DNA of 48,453 nucleotides from Variovorax soli NBRC 106424 (lineage in GTDB: Bacteria; Pseudomonadota; Gammaproteobacteria; Burkholderiales; Burkholderiaceae_C), in assembly GCF_001591385.1 (NCBI RefSeq), contig NZ_BCUU01000033.1:1-48453 (forward strand). The letters run 5' to 3'. Below the pieces are notes generated by a model, which was given only the letters and a program-made list of their open reading frames with translations, ran no database searches and had not been told where the DNA came from. The position numbers and the translations under genes were made by a program. Below are positions 35,864-46,484 of the stretch, piece after piece; the first letter of the stretch is position 1, and every line of letters begins with the position of its first letter.

Positions 35864-36919
35864 TTAGCGTAAGGAACTGTTGAGCTTTTCGAGCGCCGCT
35901 GCACCCGGGCACAAATCCTTCGCGCCCAGGCTGTTGAGTGGCGCCTCGCAGGTGTTGAGGGCCGTGTGCAGGTCGGTGGCCAGCGGGTCCACGTACAGCA
36001 GCCCGGTCACGATCTCGCCCTGCGCCTGGTGCTTTTGCATGTAGGCCATGGCGGCGTAGCGGTCGACCGGGTCGTAGTCGGCATGCAGGCTGCGCAGGCG
36101 CAGCAGGGTGCCATCGTGCTGGCGCACGTCCATCACCTCGCCGGGGGCGATGTCGGCGGTGATCTCGTCGCGGCCGCTGATGAAGTCGATGCGGCTCACC
36201 GCCTCGTTGTGCTCGCGCACGTAGTCGTAGCTCTTGGTGCTGCCCGGGTGGTTGTTGAAGGCCACGCAGGGGCTGATGACGTCGATGAAGGCCGCGCCGC
36301 CGTGGCTGATGGCGCCCTTGATCAGCGGCACCAGCTGCGCCTTGTTGCCCGAGAAGCCGCGCGCCACATACGTCGCGCCCAGCTGCAGCGCCATGCCCAC
36401 CAGGTCGACCGCGCTGTCGGTGTTGACCACGCCCTTCTTGCTCCTGGAGCCTTGGTCGGCCGTGGCGGAGAACTGGCCCTTGGTGAGGCCGTACACGCCG
36501 TTGTTCTCCACGATGTAGGCCATGCGGACGCCGCGCCGCATGGCGTGCGCGAACTGGCCGAGGCCGATGGAGGCCGAATCGCCGTCGCCCGACACGCCCA
36601 GGTACAGCAGGTCGCGGTTGGCCAGGTTGGCGCCCGTCAGCACGCTGGGCATGCGCCCGTGCACGGTGTTGAAGCCGTGCGAGGCGCCCAGGAAGTAGTC
36701 GGGCGTCTTGCTGCTGCAGCCAATGCCCGAGAGCTTGGCCACGCGGTGCGGCTCGATGTCCAGCTCCCAGCAGGCCTCGATGATCGAGGCGGAGATGGAG
36801 TCGTGCCCGCAGCCGGCGCACAGGGTGGAGATCTTGCCCTCGTAGTCGCGCCGCGTGTAGCCGACCTTGTTGGCGGCCAGCGTGGGGTGGTGCAGGCGGG
36901 GCTTGGCGAGATAGGTCAT
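35864..36919 (-). CDS. 2-oxoacid:acceptor oxidoreductase, beta (TPP) subunit
   Basis: A 351-residue TPP-binding subunit. The Fe-S/TPP region is CAGCGHDSISASII (about 34-47), with a third Cys at GIGCSSKTPDY, and the Mg-TPP motif runs from GDGDSASIGLGQF to ENNGVYGLTKGQ. Such subunits decarboxylate a 2-oxoacid and transfer electrons to Fe-S clusters. The gene follows the alpha subunit by 13 bases with a GGGAG box. The oxoacid may be 2-oxoglutarate (Kor) or another, which the sequence does not settle. Confidence 0.9.
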   Translation of the reverse strand: MTYLAKPRLHHPTLAANKVGYTRRDYEGKISTLCAGCGHDSISASIIEACWELDIEPHRVAKLSGIGCSSKTPDYFLGASHGFNTVHGRMPSVLTGANLANRDLLYLGVSGDGDSASIGLGQFAHAMRRGVRMAYIVENNGVYGLTKGQFSATADQGSRSKKGVVNTDSAVDLVGMALQLGATYVARGFSGNKAQLVPLIKGAISHGGAAFIDVISPCVAFNNHPGSTKSYDYVREHNEAVSRIDFISGRDEITADIAPGEVMDVRQHDGTLLRLRSLHADYDPVDRYAAMAYMQKHQAQGEIVTGLLYVDPLATDLHTALNTCEAPLNSLGAKDLCPGAAALEKLNSSLR

Positions 36920-36932
36920 GCGGGTCGCTCCC

Positions 36933-38828
36933 TTACTTGGCCGGCGTGACGATGGCGGGCGGCGGCTCGGCCAGGTCGGCCATGCGCGGCGGCGCCGGCT
37001 TGCCCTTCACTTTTTCGGCGATGGCCCGGGCGATGTAGCGCGCGGTGATCGGCGTGCCGTCGTAGTGCAGCACCGCCACCAGCTGCTCGGGCGACACGCC
37101 CAGCTCGTTGACCAGCAGGCTGCGCATCTGCGCGTCGCGGTTCTGCTCCACCACGAACACGCGGCTGTGCGTGCCCAGGAACTGCGCCACGCTGTCGGCA
37201 AACGGAAAGGCGCGCAGCCGCAGCGCGTCGAGCTGGATGCCCTCTTCCGACTCCAGCACCTCGAGCGCTTCCTGCATCGACGGACTGGTGGAGCCGAAGT
37301 AGATGACGCCCAGCTCAGTCTTCACTGGCGCCGGTCGCAGCACGGGCGCCGGCACCAGCGTGGCGGCGGTGGCAAATTTGCGCAGCAGCCGCTCCATGTT
37401 GTAGATGTAGTCGGGCCCGCGCTCCGAGTAGCGGGCATACGGGTCGCGCGTGGTGCCGCGCGTGAAATAGCTGCCCTTGGTGGGGTGGGTGCCCGGCAGC
37501 GTGCGCCACGGAATGCCGTCGCCGTCCACGTCCTTGTAGCGGCCGAACTCCTTGCCGGCTTCCAGTTCCTCGGCGGTCATGACCTTGCCGCGGTCGTAGG
37601 CCTGGCTGTCGTCCCATTCGAAGGGCTCGCACAGGCGCTGGTTCATGCCGATGTCCAGGTCGGTCATGACGAACACCGGCGTCTGCAGCCGGTCGGCCAG
37701 GTCCAGCGCCGCGGCCGCATGCTCGAAGCATTCGTGCGGGTCCTGCGGAAACAGCAGCACGTGCTTGGTGTCGCCGTGGGATGCATAGGCGCAGCTGAGG
37801 ATGTCCGCCTGCTGCGTGCGCGTGGGCATGCCCGTGGACGGGCCGCCGCGCTGCACGTTGATGATGGTGACCGGTATCTCGGCAAAGTAGGCCAGCCCGA
37901 TGAACTCGGTCATGAGCGACACGCCCGGCCCCGAGGTCGCGGTGAACGCGCGTGCCCCGTTCCAGCCGGCGCCCACCACCATGCCGATGGAGGCGATCTC
38001 GTCCTCGGCCTGCACGATGGCGAAGCGCTGCTGGCCGGTGGCCGCATCCACGCGGAACTTCGCGCAGTACTTCTGGAAGGCCTCGGCCACCGACGACGAC
38101 GGCGTGATGGGGTACCACGCCGCCACCGTCGCGCCGCCATACACGCAGCCCAGCGCGGCCGCGCTGTTGCCGTCCACGAAGATCTTGCGGCCCACCTTGT
38201 CGGCGCGGCGCACCTTCAGGCCCACGGGCCGCTCGGCCAGGTTCTCGCGCGCGAAGTCGCAGCCCAGGTGCAGCGCACGCACGTTCGAATCGAGCAGCTT
38301 CTCCTTGCCCTTGTACTGCTCGGAAAAGAGCTTCTCGATCACCTCGGGGTCGATGCCCAGCAGCACCGCCAGCGCGCCCACATACACGATGTTCTTGAAC
38401 AGCTGGCGCTGACGCGGATCCTGATAGACCGCGTTGCAGATCTCGGTGAGCGGCATGCCGATCACGTGGATGTCCTCGCGGAACTTGGCGGGCGGCAGCG
38501 GGCGGGTGCTGTCATAGAACAGGTAACCGCCGCTCTCCAGCTCGGCCACGTCCGCGTCCCAGGTCTGCGGGTTCATGGCCACCATCATGTCGGTGCCGCC
38601 GCGCCGGCCCAGGTGGCCGGCCTCGGTCACCCGCACCTCGTACCAGGTGGGCAGGCCCTGGATGTTGCTCGGAAAGATGTTGCGCGGGCTCACCGGCACG
38701 CCCATGCGCAGGATGGACTTGGCGAACAGCTCGTTGGCCGAGGCGGAGCCCGAACCGTTGACGTTGGCGAACTTGATGACGAAGTCGTTGACGGCCTCGA
38801 TCCGGTGGGCAGGGGTGTTGTTCGTCAC
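36933..38828 (-). CDS. 2-oxoacid:acceptor oxidoreductase, fused gamma-alpha subunit
   Basis: A 631-residue protein. The N-terminal gamma domain (about 1-190; GSGSASANELFAKSILRMGV) is joined to the alpha/pyrimidine-binding domain with the motif YPITPSSSVAEAFQ (about 225-238) and EDEIASIGMVVGAGWNGARA. This gamma-alpha fusion is the KorA form found in 2-oxoglutarate and related ferredoxin oxidoreductases. The start is GTG inside a GTGA overlap with the upstream flavoprotein gene. The enzyme cleaves a 2-oxoacid with CoA to acyl-CoA, CO2 and reduced ferredoxin or a linked acceptor. Confidence 0.9.
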   Translation of the reverse strand: MTNNTPAHRIEAVNDFVIKFANVNGSGSASANELFAKSILRMGVPVSPRNIFPSNIQGLPTWYEVRVTEAGHLGRRGGTDMMVAMNPQTWDADVAELESGGYLFYDSTRPLPPAKFREDIHVIGMPLTEICNAVYQDPRQRQLFKNIVYVGALAVLLGIDPEVIEKLFSEQYKGKEKLLDSNVRALHLGCDFARENLAERPVGLKVRRADKVGRKIFVDGNSAAALGCVYGGATVAAWYPITPSSSVAEAFQKYCAKFRVDAATGQQRFAIVQAEDEIASIGMVVGAGWNGARAFTATSGPGVSLMTEFIGLAYFAEIPVTIINVQRGGPSTGMPTRTQQADILSCAYASHGDTKHVLLFPQDPHECFEHAAAALDLADRLQTPVFVMTDLDIGMNQRLCEPFEWDDSQAYDRGKVMTAEELEAGKEFGRYKDVDGDGIPWRTLPGTHPTKGSYFTRGTTRDPYARYSERGPDYIYNMERLLRKFATAATLVPAPVLRPAPVKTELGVIYFGSTSPSMQEALEVLESEEGIQLDALRLRAFPFADSVAQFLGTHSRVFVVEQNRDAQMRSLLVNELGVSPEQLVAVLHYDGTPITARYIARAIAEKVKGKPAPPRMADLAEPPPAIVTPAK

Positions 38829-40651
38829 GCGTGCACCTCCTGCACTTCCTTGGCCGCGCGGGCGGCGGGCCCCGCCGGCGTCATCTTCAAGAGGAACTTC
38901 TTCATGTCCCAGGCGCCGGTCGGGCAGCGCTCGGCGCACAGGCCGCAGTGCAGGCACACGTCCTCGTCCTTGACCATCACCCTGCCCGTCTTCAGGCCGC
39001 CCGACACGTACAGGTCTTGCGCAAGGTTGAGCGCGGGCGCCTTCAGCCGATGGCGCAGCTCCTGCTCATCGCCGTTGTCGGTGAAGGTGATGCAGTCCAT
39101 GGGGCAGATGTCCACGCAGGCATCGCATTCGATGCAGGCGCTTTCCTGGAACACGGTCTGCACGTCGCAGTTGAGGCAGCGCCCCGCTTCCTTGAAGGCG
39201 GTGGCGGCGTCGAAGCCCAGCTCCACCTCCACCTTGATGCTGGCCAGCGCCTTCTCGGCCTTGGCCCACGGCACCTTGAAGCGCAGGTCGTTGGCAATGT
39301 CGTTGTCGTAGCTCCACTCGTGGATGCCCATCTTCTGCGAGATCAGGTTGGTCATGGGCGCCGGGCGCTCGTCGACCTCCTCGCCATGGAGCAGCTTGTC
39401 GATGGACACCGCCGCCTCGTGGCCGTGCGCCACGGCGGTGATGATGTTCTTGGGGCCGAAGGCCGCGTCGCCGCCGAAGAAGACATGGGGCACGGTGGAC
39501 TGGAAGCTGGTCTTGTCCAGCACGGGCAGGCCCCACTCGTCGAAGGCGATGCCGCAATCGCGCTCGATCCACGGGAAGGCGTTTTCCTGGCCCACCGCCA
39601 CCAGCACGTCGTCGCATTCGAAGTACGCGTCGGGTGCGCCGGTGGGCACCAGCTTGCGCCGGCCCTTGTCGTCGTACTGCGCCTGCACGATCTCGAAGGT
39701 CATGCCCACCAGCTTGCCGCCTTCCAGCACGAAGGCCTTGGGCACATGGAAGTTGATGATGGGAATGCCTTCGTGCGCCGCGTCTTCCTTTTCCCAGGGC
39801 GAGGCCTTCATCTCGTCGAAGCCGCTGCGCACGATGACCTTCACGTCGGTGCCGCCCAGGCGGCGCGCGGAGCGGCAGCAGTCCATGGCGGTGTTGCCGC
39901 CGCCCAGCACGATCACGCGCCGGCCGATCTTCGTCACGTGGCCGAAGGACACCGAAGCGAGCCAGTCGATGCCGATGTGGATGTTGGCAGCGGCCTCCTG
40001 GCGCCCGGGCAGGTCGAGGTCGCGCCCGCGCGGCGCGCCGCAGCCGACGAAGATGGCGTCGAAATCCTCGTCCAGCAGCGCCTGCATGGACTCGATGCGC
40101 CGTCCGCTTTCGAACTGCACGCCCAGGTCAAGGATGTAGCCGCATTCCTCGTCGATGACCGACTCGGGCAGCCGAAAGCGCGGGATCTGCGTGCGGATGA
40201 AGCCACCCGCCTTGGCCTCGCCGTCGAACACCGTCACCTCGTAGCCCAGCGGCGCCAGGTCGCGCGCCACCGTGAGCGAGGCCGGCCCGGCGCCCACGCA
40301 GGCCACGCGCTTGCCATTGCGAGGCGCCACCTGGGGCATGCGGGCGCGCACGTCTTCCTTCATGTCCGCCGCCACGCGCTTGAGCCGGCAGATGGCCACC
40401 GGCTCCGGGTCCTGCGCGTTGGTCTGCTCGACCCGCCCGCGCCGGCAGGCGGGCTCGCACGGCCGGTCGCAGGTGCGGCCCAGGATGCCGGGGAACACGT
40501 TCGACACCCAGTTGATCATGTAGGCATCGCCATAGCGGCGCTGCGCGATCAGCCGGATGTATTCAGGAACAGGGGTGTGCGCCGGGCAGGCGTATTGGCA
40601 ATCGACGACCTTGTGGAAGTAGGCCGGGTTCTCGATGTTGGTGCGCAGCAA
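38825..40651 (-). CDS. FAD- and 4Fe-4S-containing oxidoreductase subunit (GltD-like, KorC-like)
   Basis: A 608-residue protein with three parts. An N-terminal Fe-S domain (CQYACPAHTPVPEY to CDRPCEPACRRG) is followed by two nucleotide-binding folds as in glutamate synthase small subunit (ACVGAGPASLTVARDL for FAD and VIVLGGGNTAMDCCR for NAD(P)H). A C-terminal ferredoxin domain has two clusters (CIECDACVDICP and CLHCGLCAERCP). It probably links the 2-oxoacid oxidoreductase to NAD(P), as the third Kor subunit does in Thauera. The start is TTG with an AGGAG box 7 bases upstream. First gene of the operon. Confidence 0.87.
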   Translation of the reverse strand: MLRTNIENPAYFHKVVDCQYACPAHTPVPEYIRLIAQRRYGDAYMINWVSNVFPGILGRTCDRPCEPACRRGRVEQTNAQDPEPVAICRLKRVAADMKEDVRARMPQVAPRNGKRVACVGAGPASLTVARDLAPLGYEVTVFDGEAKAGGFIRTQIPRFRLPESVIDEECGYILDLGVQFESGRRIESMQALLDEDFDAIFVGCGAPRGRDLDLPGRQEAAANIHIGIDWLASVSFGHVTKIGRRVIVLGGGNTAMDCCRSARRLGGTDVKVIVRSGFDEMKASPWEKEDAAHEGIPIINFHVPKAFVLEGGKLVGMTFEIVQAQYDDKGRRKLVPTGAPDAYFECDDVLVAVGQENAFPWIERDCGIAFDEWGLPVLDKTSFQSTVPHVFFGGDAAFGPKNIITAVAHGHEAAVSIDKLLHGEEVDERPAPMTNLISQKMGIHEWSYDNDIANDLRFKVPWAKAEKALASIKVEVELGFDAATAFKEAGRCLNCDVQTVFQESACIECDACVDICPMDCITFTDNGDEQELRHRLKAPALNLAQDLYVSGGLKTGRVMVKDEDVCLHCGLCAERCPTGAWDMKKFLLKMTPAGPAARAAKEVQEVHA

Positions 40652-40811
40652 AGCGTGTCTCCTGGCTGCCGCGCCAGGCGCCCTGGGTGGGGGTGCTCGC
40701 GCGTTTTGTTACCGTGGGTGGCACCCAGTATGCGCCCCGGTAAAAGGGCGGGGATCTTGGTAGAAACCCCGGCTTTGCGTCGCACGGCCCGTGCCCGCGT
40801 GTCAGTCATGA

Positions 40812-40858
40812 CTTGCATGTCTGGCCTATTCAGGCCAATTTGCAAGCTATAACTTGCA
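40812..40858. promoter_or_regulatory. Dense palindrome cluster upstream of the oxidoreductase operon
   Basis: Within 47 bases: CTTGCA, 4 bases, TGGCCT, 4 bases, AGGCCA, 3 bases, TGCAAG, 6 bases, CTTGCA. The inner pair and the outer pair are nested, and the last two half-sites form a second dyad. It starts 4 bases beyond the stop of the small lipoprotein gene and lies about 160 bases upstream of the flavoprotein start. No T-run follows, so an operator for a dimeric repressor is more likely than a terminator. Confidence 0.5.
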
Positions 40859-40861
40859 CAA

Positions 40862-41368
40862 CTACGGCGCCTCGGTGCTCCGGTCCGGCGACGAGCCGCT
40901 GCGCACCACGCGCAGGTCGTCCGCGCTCAGCACGGCGCCGAACACCATCGGCGAATTGGGCGGCTGCAGCCAGCGCCATTCCCACTCGACCTCGTTCTTC
41001 AGCGGATAGGGCTTGCGGCTGGCGGGCTTGCCCAGCATCTTGCGCAACTCTTCGGCCCCCATCCCGGCCTTCACCTTCGCGAAGTTTTCGGGCGTGAGCA
41101 CCTGGCGCAGGGCGGCCATCTTGCCGTCGGGGCCGATGGTGATCATGTAGTTCTTCTGCCCGGCCGGCTGGCGGTTGTATTCGAAGACCTGGCCGGCGGG
41201 CGACTCCCACACGGCCTCGGGCTCGCCGAAGGCCTTGCGCACGTCGGCCTCGGTGGACACGCCCTCCTCCAGCTTCTCGATGCGCTGCGAGTCGCAGCCG
41301 AACAAGGACATCAGGGCGCCGAGCAAGCCTGCGGCCATCAGGCACCTCCGGTAGGGTGAATGGGTCAT
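40862..41368 (-). CDS. Small lipoprotein, BamE/SmpA-like fold
   Basis: A 168-residue protein with a signal segment and lipobox-like LFGC (Cys about 25). The mature part has the pattern of the SmpA/OmlA (BamE-like) fold twice: LEEGVSTEADVRKAFGEPEAVW and VKAGMGAEELRKMLGKPAS (given here in part). These small domains bind partners in the outer membrane; the function of this one is unknown. MTHSPYRR is taken as start. It follows the ABC_sub_bind gene by 36 bases and could share its transcript. Confidence 0.75.
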   Translation of the reverse strand: MTHSPYRRCLMAAGLLGALMSLFGCDSQRIEKLEEGVSTEADVRKAFGEPEAVWESPAGQVFEYNRQPAGQKNYMITIGPDGKMAALRQVLTPENFAKVKAGMGAEELRKMLGKPASRKPYPLKNEVEWEWRWLQPPNSPMVFGAVLSADDLRVVRSGSSPDRSTEAP

Positions 41369-41404
41369 GCCCCCATCATTCCACACGCGGGGCCGCCTCC
41401 CTCT

Positions 41405-42400
41405 TCATTGAACGATCCTGTCCGCGCGGTTGAGCACCGGGCGCGGCACGGCGAAGCCCAGGCGCTTGGCGGTCTTGAGGTTGATGATCAGCTCGAACTT
41501 GGTCGGCTGCTCGATCGGCAGGTCGCTGGGGCGCGCGCCCTTCAGGATGCGGTCCACATAGCGCGCGCCGTCCTTGCCCTCGGTGTCGTAGCCCGGGCCG
41601 TAGGCCATGAGGCAGCCGTTCTCCGCATAGTCGGCGCGCGCGCAGATGGTCGGCAGCCGGTTCTCGATGGCCAGCTCGGCAATGAGCTTCTGGTTGGAAT
41701 TGGCCACCGGGTTCAGCGTGATCCATGCCGCCGTGCTGCCCGCCTTCAGCGCGGCCTTGAAGGCCGTGGCGTAGTCGTCGGGGCTGCTGGCCGTCATCGA
41801 ATGCAATGTCAGGCCAAGCGTGCGGGCCGGGGCCTGGCTGGCCTCCCACTGTGGAATGGAGCCAGGCGCCTTCGGGTCCCAGAGCACGGCCACATGGACC
41901 AGGCCGGGCACGGTCTCCTTGAGCAGCTCCAGCCGCTTGCCAGTGAGGATGGCCGCCACGTTGGTGATGCCGGTGGCATTGCCGCCCGGGCGCGCCAGGC
42001 TCTCTGCCAGGCCGGCGCTGATCGGGTCGGTGACGCCCATGAAGACGATGGGCACGGTCGACGTGCTCTTCTTCGCGGCCACCGCGGCATTGCTGGTGAC
42101 GGCCACCAGCACGTCGATGTCCATGGCCAGCAGTTCGGCGGCGTGGGCCGTCAGGCGGCTCAGGTCCTGACTCTCGTGGCGGTACTCGATCTGGATGTTG
42201 CGGCCTTCCACGTAGCCCTGTTCGCGCAGGCCGCGGCGGAAGGCCTCGAGCCGCGGCGCGTCGGCGGTGGCCGAGACGGCCGCGAGGTAGCCCAGGCGAG
42301 GCATCTTCTTGCCCGGCTGCGCATGCGCCGGGCTGGCGCAGGCAAGCGCCAGCAGCATCGCCAGCAGAAGGTGCAGCCTGAAAGCGAAGGCGCGGCGCAT
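41405..42400 (-). CDS. ABC transporter substrate-binding protein (ABC_sub_bind/TrpX type), orphan
   Basis: A 331-residue secreted protein with a clear signal peptide (cleavage near AHA, before QPGKKMPRLGYL). The family segments RRGLREQGYVEGRNIQIEYR, FMGVTDPISAGLAESLARPG and GGNATGITN are present. The family includes TrpX-like binding proteins. No permease or ATPase accompanies it. It is divergent from a membrane sensor kinase whose periplasmic domain could be its partner. Start at MRRAFAFRL. Confidence 0.85.
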   Translation of the reverse strand: MRRAFAFRLHLLLAMLLALACASPAHAQPGKKMPRLGYLAAVSATADAPRLEAFRRGLREQGYVEGRNIQIEYRHESQDLSRLTAHAAELLAMDIDVLVAVTSNAAVAAKKSTSTVPIVFMGVTDPISAGLAESLARPGGNATGITNVAAILTGKRLELLKETVPGLVHVAVLWDPKAPGSIPQWEASQAPARTLGLTLHSMTASSPDDYATAFKAALKAGSTAAWITLNPVANSNQKLIAELAIENRLPTICARADYAENGCLMAYGPGYDTEGKDGARYVDRILKGARPSDLPIEQPTKFELIINLKTAKRLGFAVPRPVLNRADRIVQ

Positions 42401-42557
42401 CGCGAGGGGACTCCGGTTGCGGCAGGAAGAAAGAGGCGGAACCGGAAATTCTGCGCCGCCCGGTGGCGCCTGCCACTGCGGCATATGGCCGATCCCACCA
42501 ATGGCCAGGGCCCGCGGCCTTCCCATTGCACGGCGGGCGCGGTCCAATCGAAAGACC

Positions 42558-45011
<2,454 letters not shown>

Positions 45012-45072
45012 GCTTCCGCCCGGCCGCTCCGAAGGAAGCTCGCACCGCAGTGCGCAGCACGGAGGTTTCCCA

Positions 45073-46197
45073 ATGACCGCACACATACTCGTGGTGGACG
45101 ACGTGCCCCGCAACGTTCGCCTGCTGGCCGACGTGCTGGGCGCGCACGGCTATCGCACCAGCACCGCCGCCTCGGGCGAAGAGGCGCTGGCCTGCCTGGC
45201 GGCCGAGCGGCCCGACCTCGTGCTGCTGGACGTGATGATGCCCGGCATGGACGGCTACCAGGTGTGCCGCGCCATCCGCGCCGACCCGGCCTGCGCGGTG
45301 CTGCCCGTGGTGCTCGTCACTGCACTCGACCCCGAGCAGGAGCGCATCAAGGGCCTGGAGGCCGGCGCCGACGACTTCCTGGGCAAACCCATCCACCAGG
45401 CCGAGCTGATGGCTCGCGTGCGCTCGCTGCTGCGGGTGAAGGCGCTGTACGACGAAGTGCAGCGCCAGCGCGCCGAGCTCCAGGCCTGGAACAGCACGCT
45501 GGAGCAGCGCGTGGCGCATGGCGTGCAGCAGCTCGAGCGCGTGGGCCAGCTCAAGCGCTTCTTCTCGCCGCAGCTCGCCGACGCCATCCTGGCCGGTGGC
45601 GCGCAGGACCCGCTGCGCAGCCACCGCCGCGAGATCACGGTGGTGTTCCTGGACCTGCGCGGCTTCACCTCTTTTACCGAGACGGCCGACCCTGAGGAAG
45701 TGATGGGCGTGCTGGCCCAGTACCACGCCGCGATGGGGCAGCGCGTGCTGGAGCACGAGGGCACGCTGGAGCGCTTTTCAGGCGACGGGATGATGATCTT
45801 CTTCAACGACCCGCAGCCCGTGCCCGATGCGCCGGCGCGCGCGCTGCGCATGGCGTTGCAGATGCAGGCCGACATGGCCGCCCTCAGCGGCCAGTGGCGG
45901 CGCCGCGGCTACGACCTGACCATGGGCATCGGCATCGCGCAGGGCTTTGCCACGCTGGGCGGCATCGGCTTTGCGGGCCGCATCGACTACGGCGCCATCG
46001 GCACCGTGACCAACCTGGCCGCGCGGCTGTGCGGCGAGGCGGCCGGCGGCCAGATCCTGTTGTCGCAGCGGGTGTATGCCGCACTGCAGGATCCTGCCGC
46101 TGATGGCGATGCCGCCGGCTGGTCGCTCGACCCGGTGGGCGAGCTGGCCCTCAAGGGCTTCGCGCGGCCGGTGCCGGCCTGGCGCGTGCTGTACTGA
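45073..46197 (+). CDS. Response regulator fused to class III nucleotide cyclase
   Basis: A 374-residue protein with a receiver domain (D53 in LLDVMMPGMDG; K105), a coiled coil (about 125-160) and a class III cyclase domain (about 180-370). The metal-binding Asp residues are D194 (VVFLDLRGFTS) and D238 (ERFSGDGMM); transition-state N314 and R318 are in TNLAARL. The base-selecting positions are Arg 234 in place of Lys and Thr 311 in place of Asp. Activity as an adenylate cyclase is likely but not certain. A GGAGG box supports the start. Phosphorylation by the preceding kinase should control cyclase output. Confidence 0.88.
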   Translation: MTAHILVVDDVPRNVRLLADVLGAHGYRTSTAASGEEALACLAAERPDLVLLDVMMPGMDGYQVCRAIRADPACAVLPVVLVTALDPEQERIKGLEAGADDFLGKPIHQAELMARVRSLLRVKALYDEVQRQRAELQAWNSTLEQRVAHGVQQLERVGQLKRFFSPQLADAILAGGAQDPLRSHRREITVVFLDLRGFTSFTETADPEEVMGVLAQYHAAMGQRVLEHEGTLERFSGDGMMIFFNDPQPVPDAPARALRMALQMQADMAALSGQWRRRGYDLTMGIGIAQGFATLGGIGFAGRIDYGAIGTVTNLAARLCGEAAGGQILLSQRVYAALQDPAADGDAAGWSLDPVGELALKGFARPVPAWRVLY

Positions 46198-46212
46198 CTT
46201 TTTTGTTCCGGG

Positions 46213-46419
46213 TCAGCCCGCGGGCTTGGCGGCGGGCGGGTCGCTCCACAGCTTGCCGCCGGTGGCCCAGTCCTGCTTGGCGATGTCGTAGAACACGACG
46301 TCCACGCTGTCTGCCGAGCTGCCCAGCGTCTTCACCACGGCCTCGGTCACGGCCTGCGCGAAGGCGCGCTTCTGGTCGACCGTGCGGCCTTCGAACATTT
46401 CGACGCGGATGGTTGGCAT
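46213..46419 (-). CDS. 4-oxalocrotonate tautomerase-like protein
   Basis: A 68-residue protein with the tautomerase start MPTIRVEMFEGRTVDQK: the Pro after the removed Met is the catalytic base, with an Arg at position 12 of the mature chain or nearby. The last 10 residues (Pro/Ala-rich) exceed the usual 62-residue length. GGAG box present. It follows the class II aldolase gene by 65 bases, through a tetranucleotide repeat tract, and its tail converges on the cyclase gene. The substrate is unknown. Confidence 0.85.
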   Translation of the reverse strand: MPTIRVEMFEGRTVDQKRAFAQAVTEAVVKTLGSSADSVDVVFYDIAKQDWATGGKLWSDPPAAKPAG

Positions 46420-46438
46420 GGGTTGGTTTCTCCTTTAT

Positions 46439-46463
46439 GTTGATTGATCGATTGATTGATTGG
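46439..46463. repeat. TTGA/ATTG tetranucleotide tract in the tautomerase leader
   Basis: About six ATTG-type units with one interruption lie between the aldolase stop and the tautomerase ribosome site. They are notably A/T-rich for this region. Length variation would change leader spacing, not any reading frame. Confidence 0.7.
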
Positions 46464-46484
46464 TTGCTTGAGTGACGCGTTTCA

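Noticed and set aside
36918..39311. Very long plus-strand open frame opposite the oxidoreductase genes
   Set aside because: Ala/Arg/His-rich sequence with no family features, explained by high G/C third positions of the real minus-strand genes.
40719..40733. Sigma-54-like TGGCAC-N5-ATGC on the plus strand
   Set aside because: Spacing of GG and GC is right, but it points away from the minus-strand oxidoreductase operon and no plus-strand gene follows for 1.8 kb.
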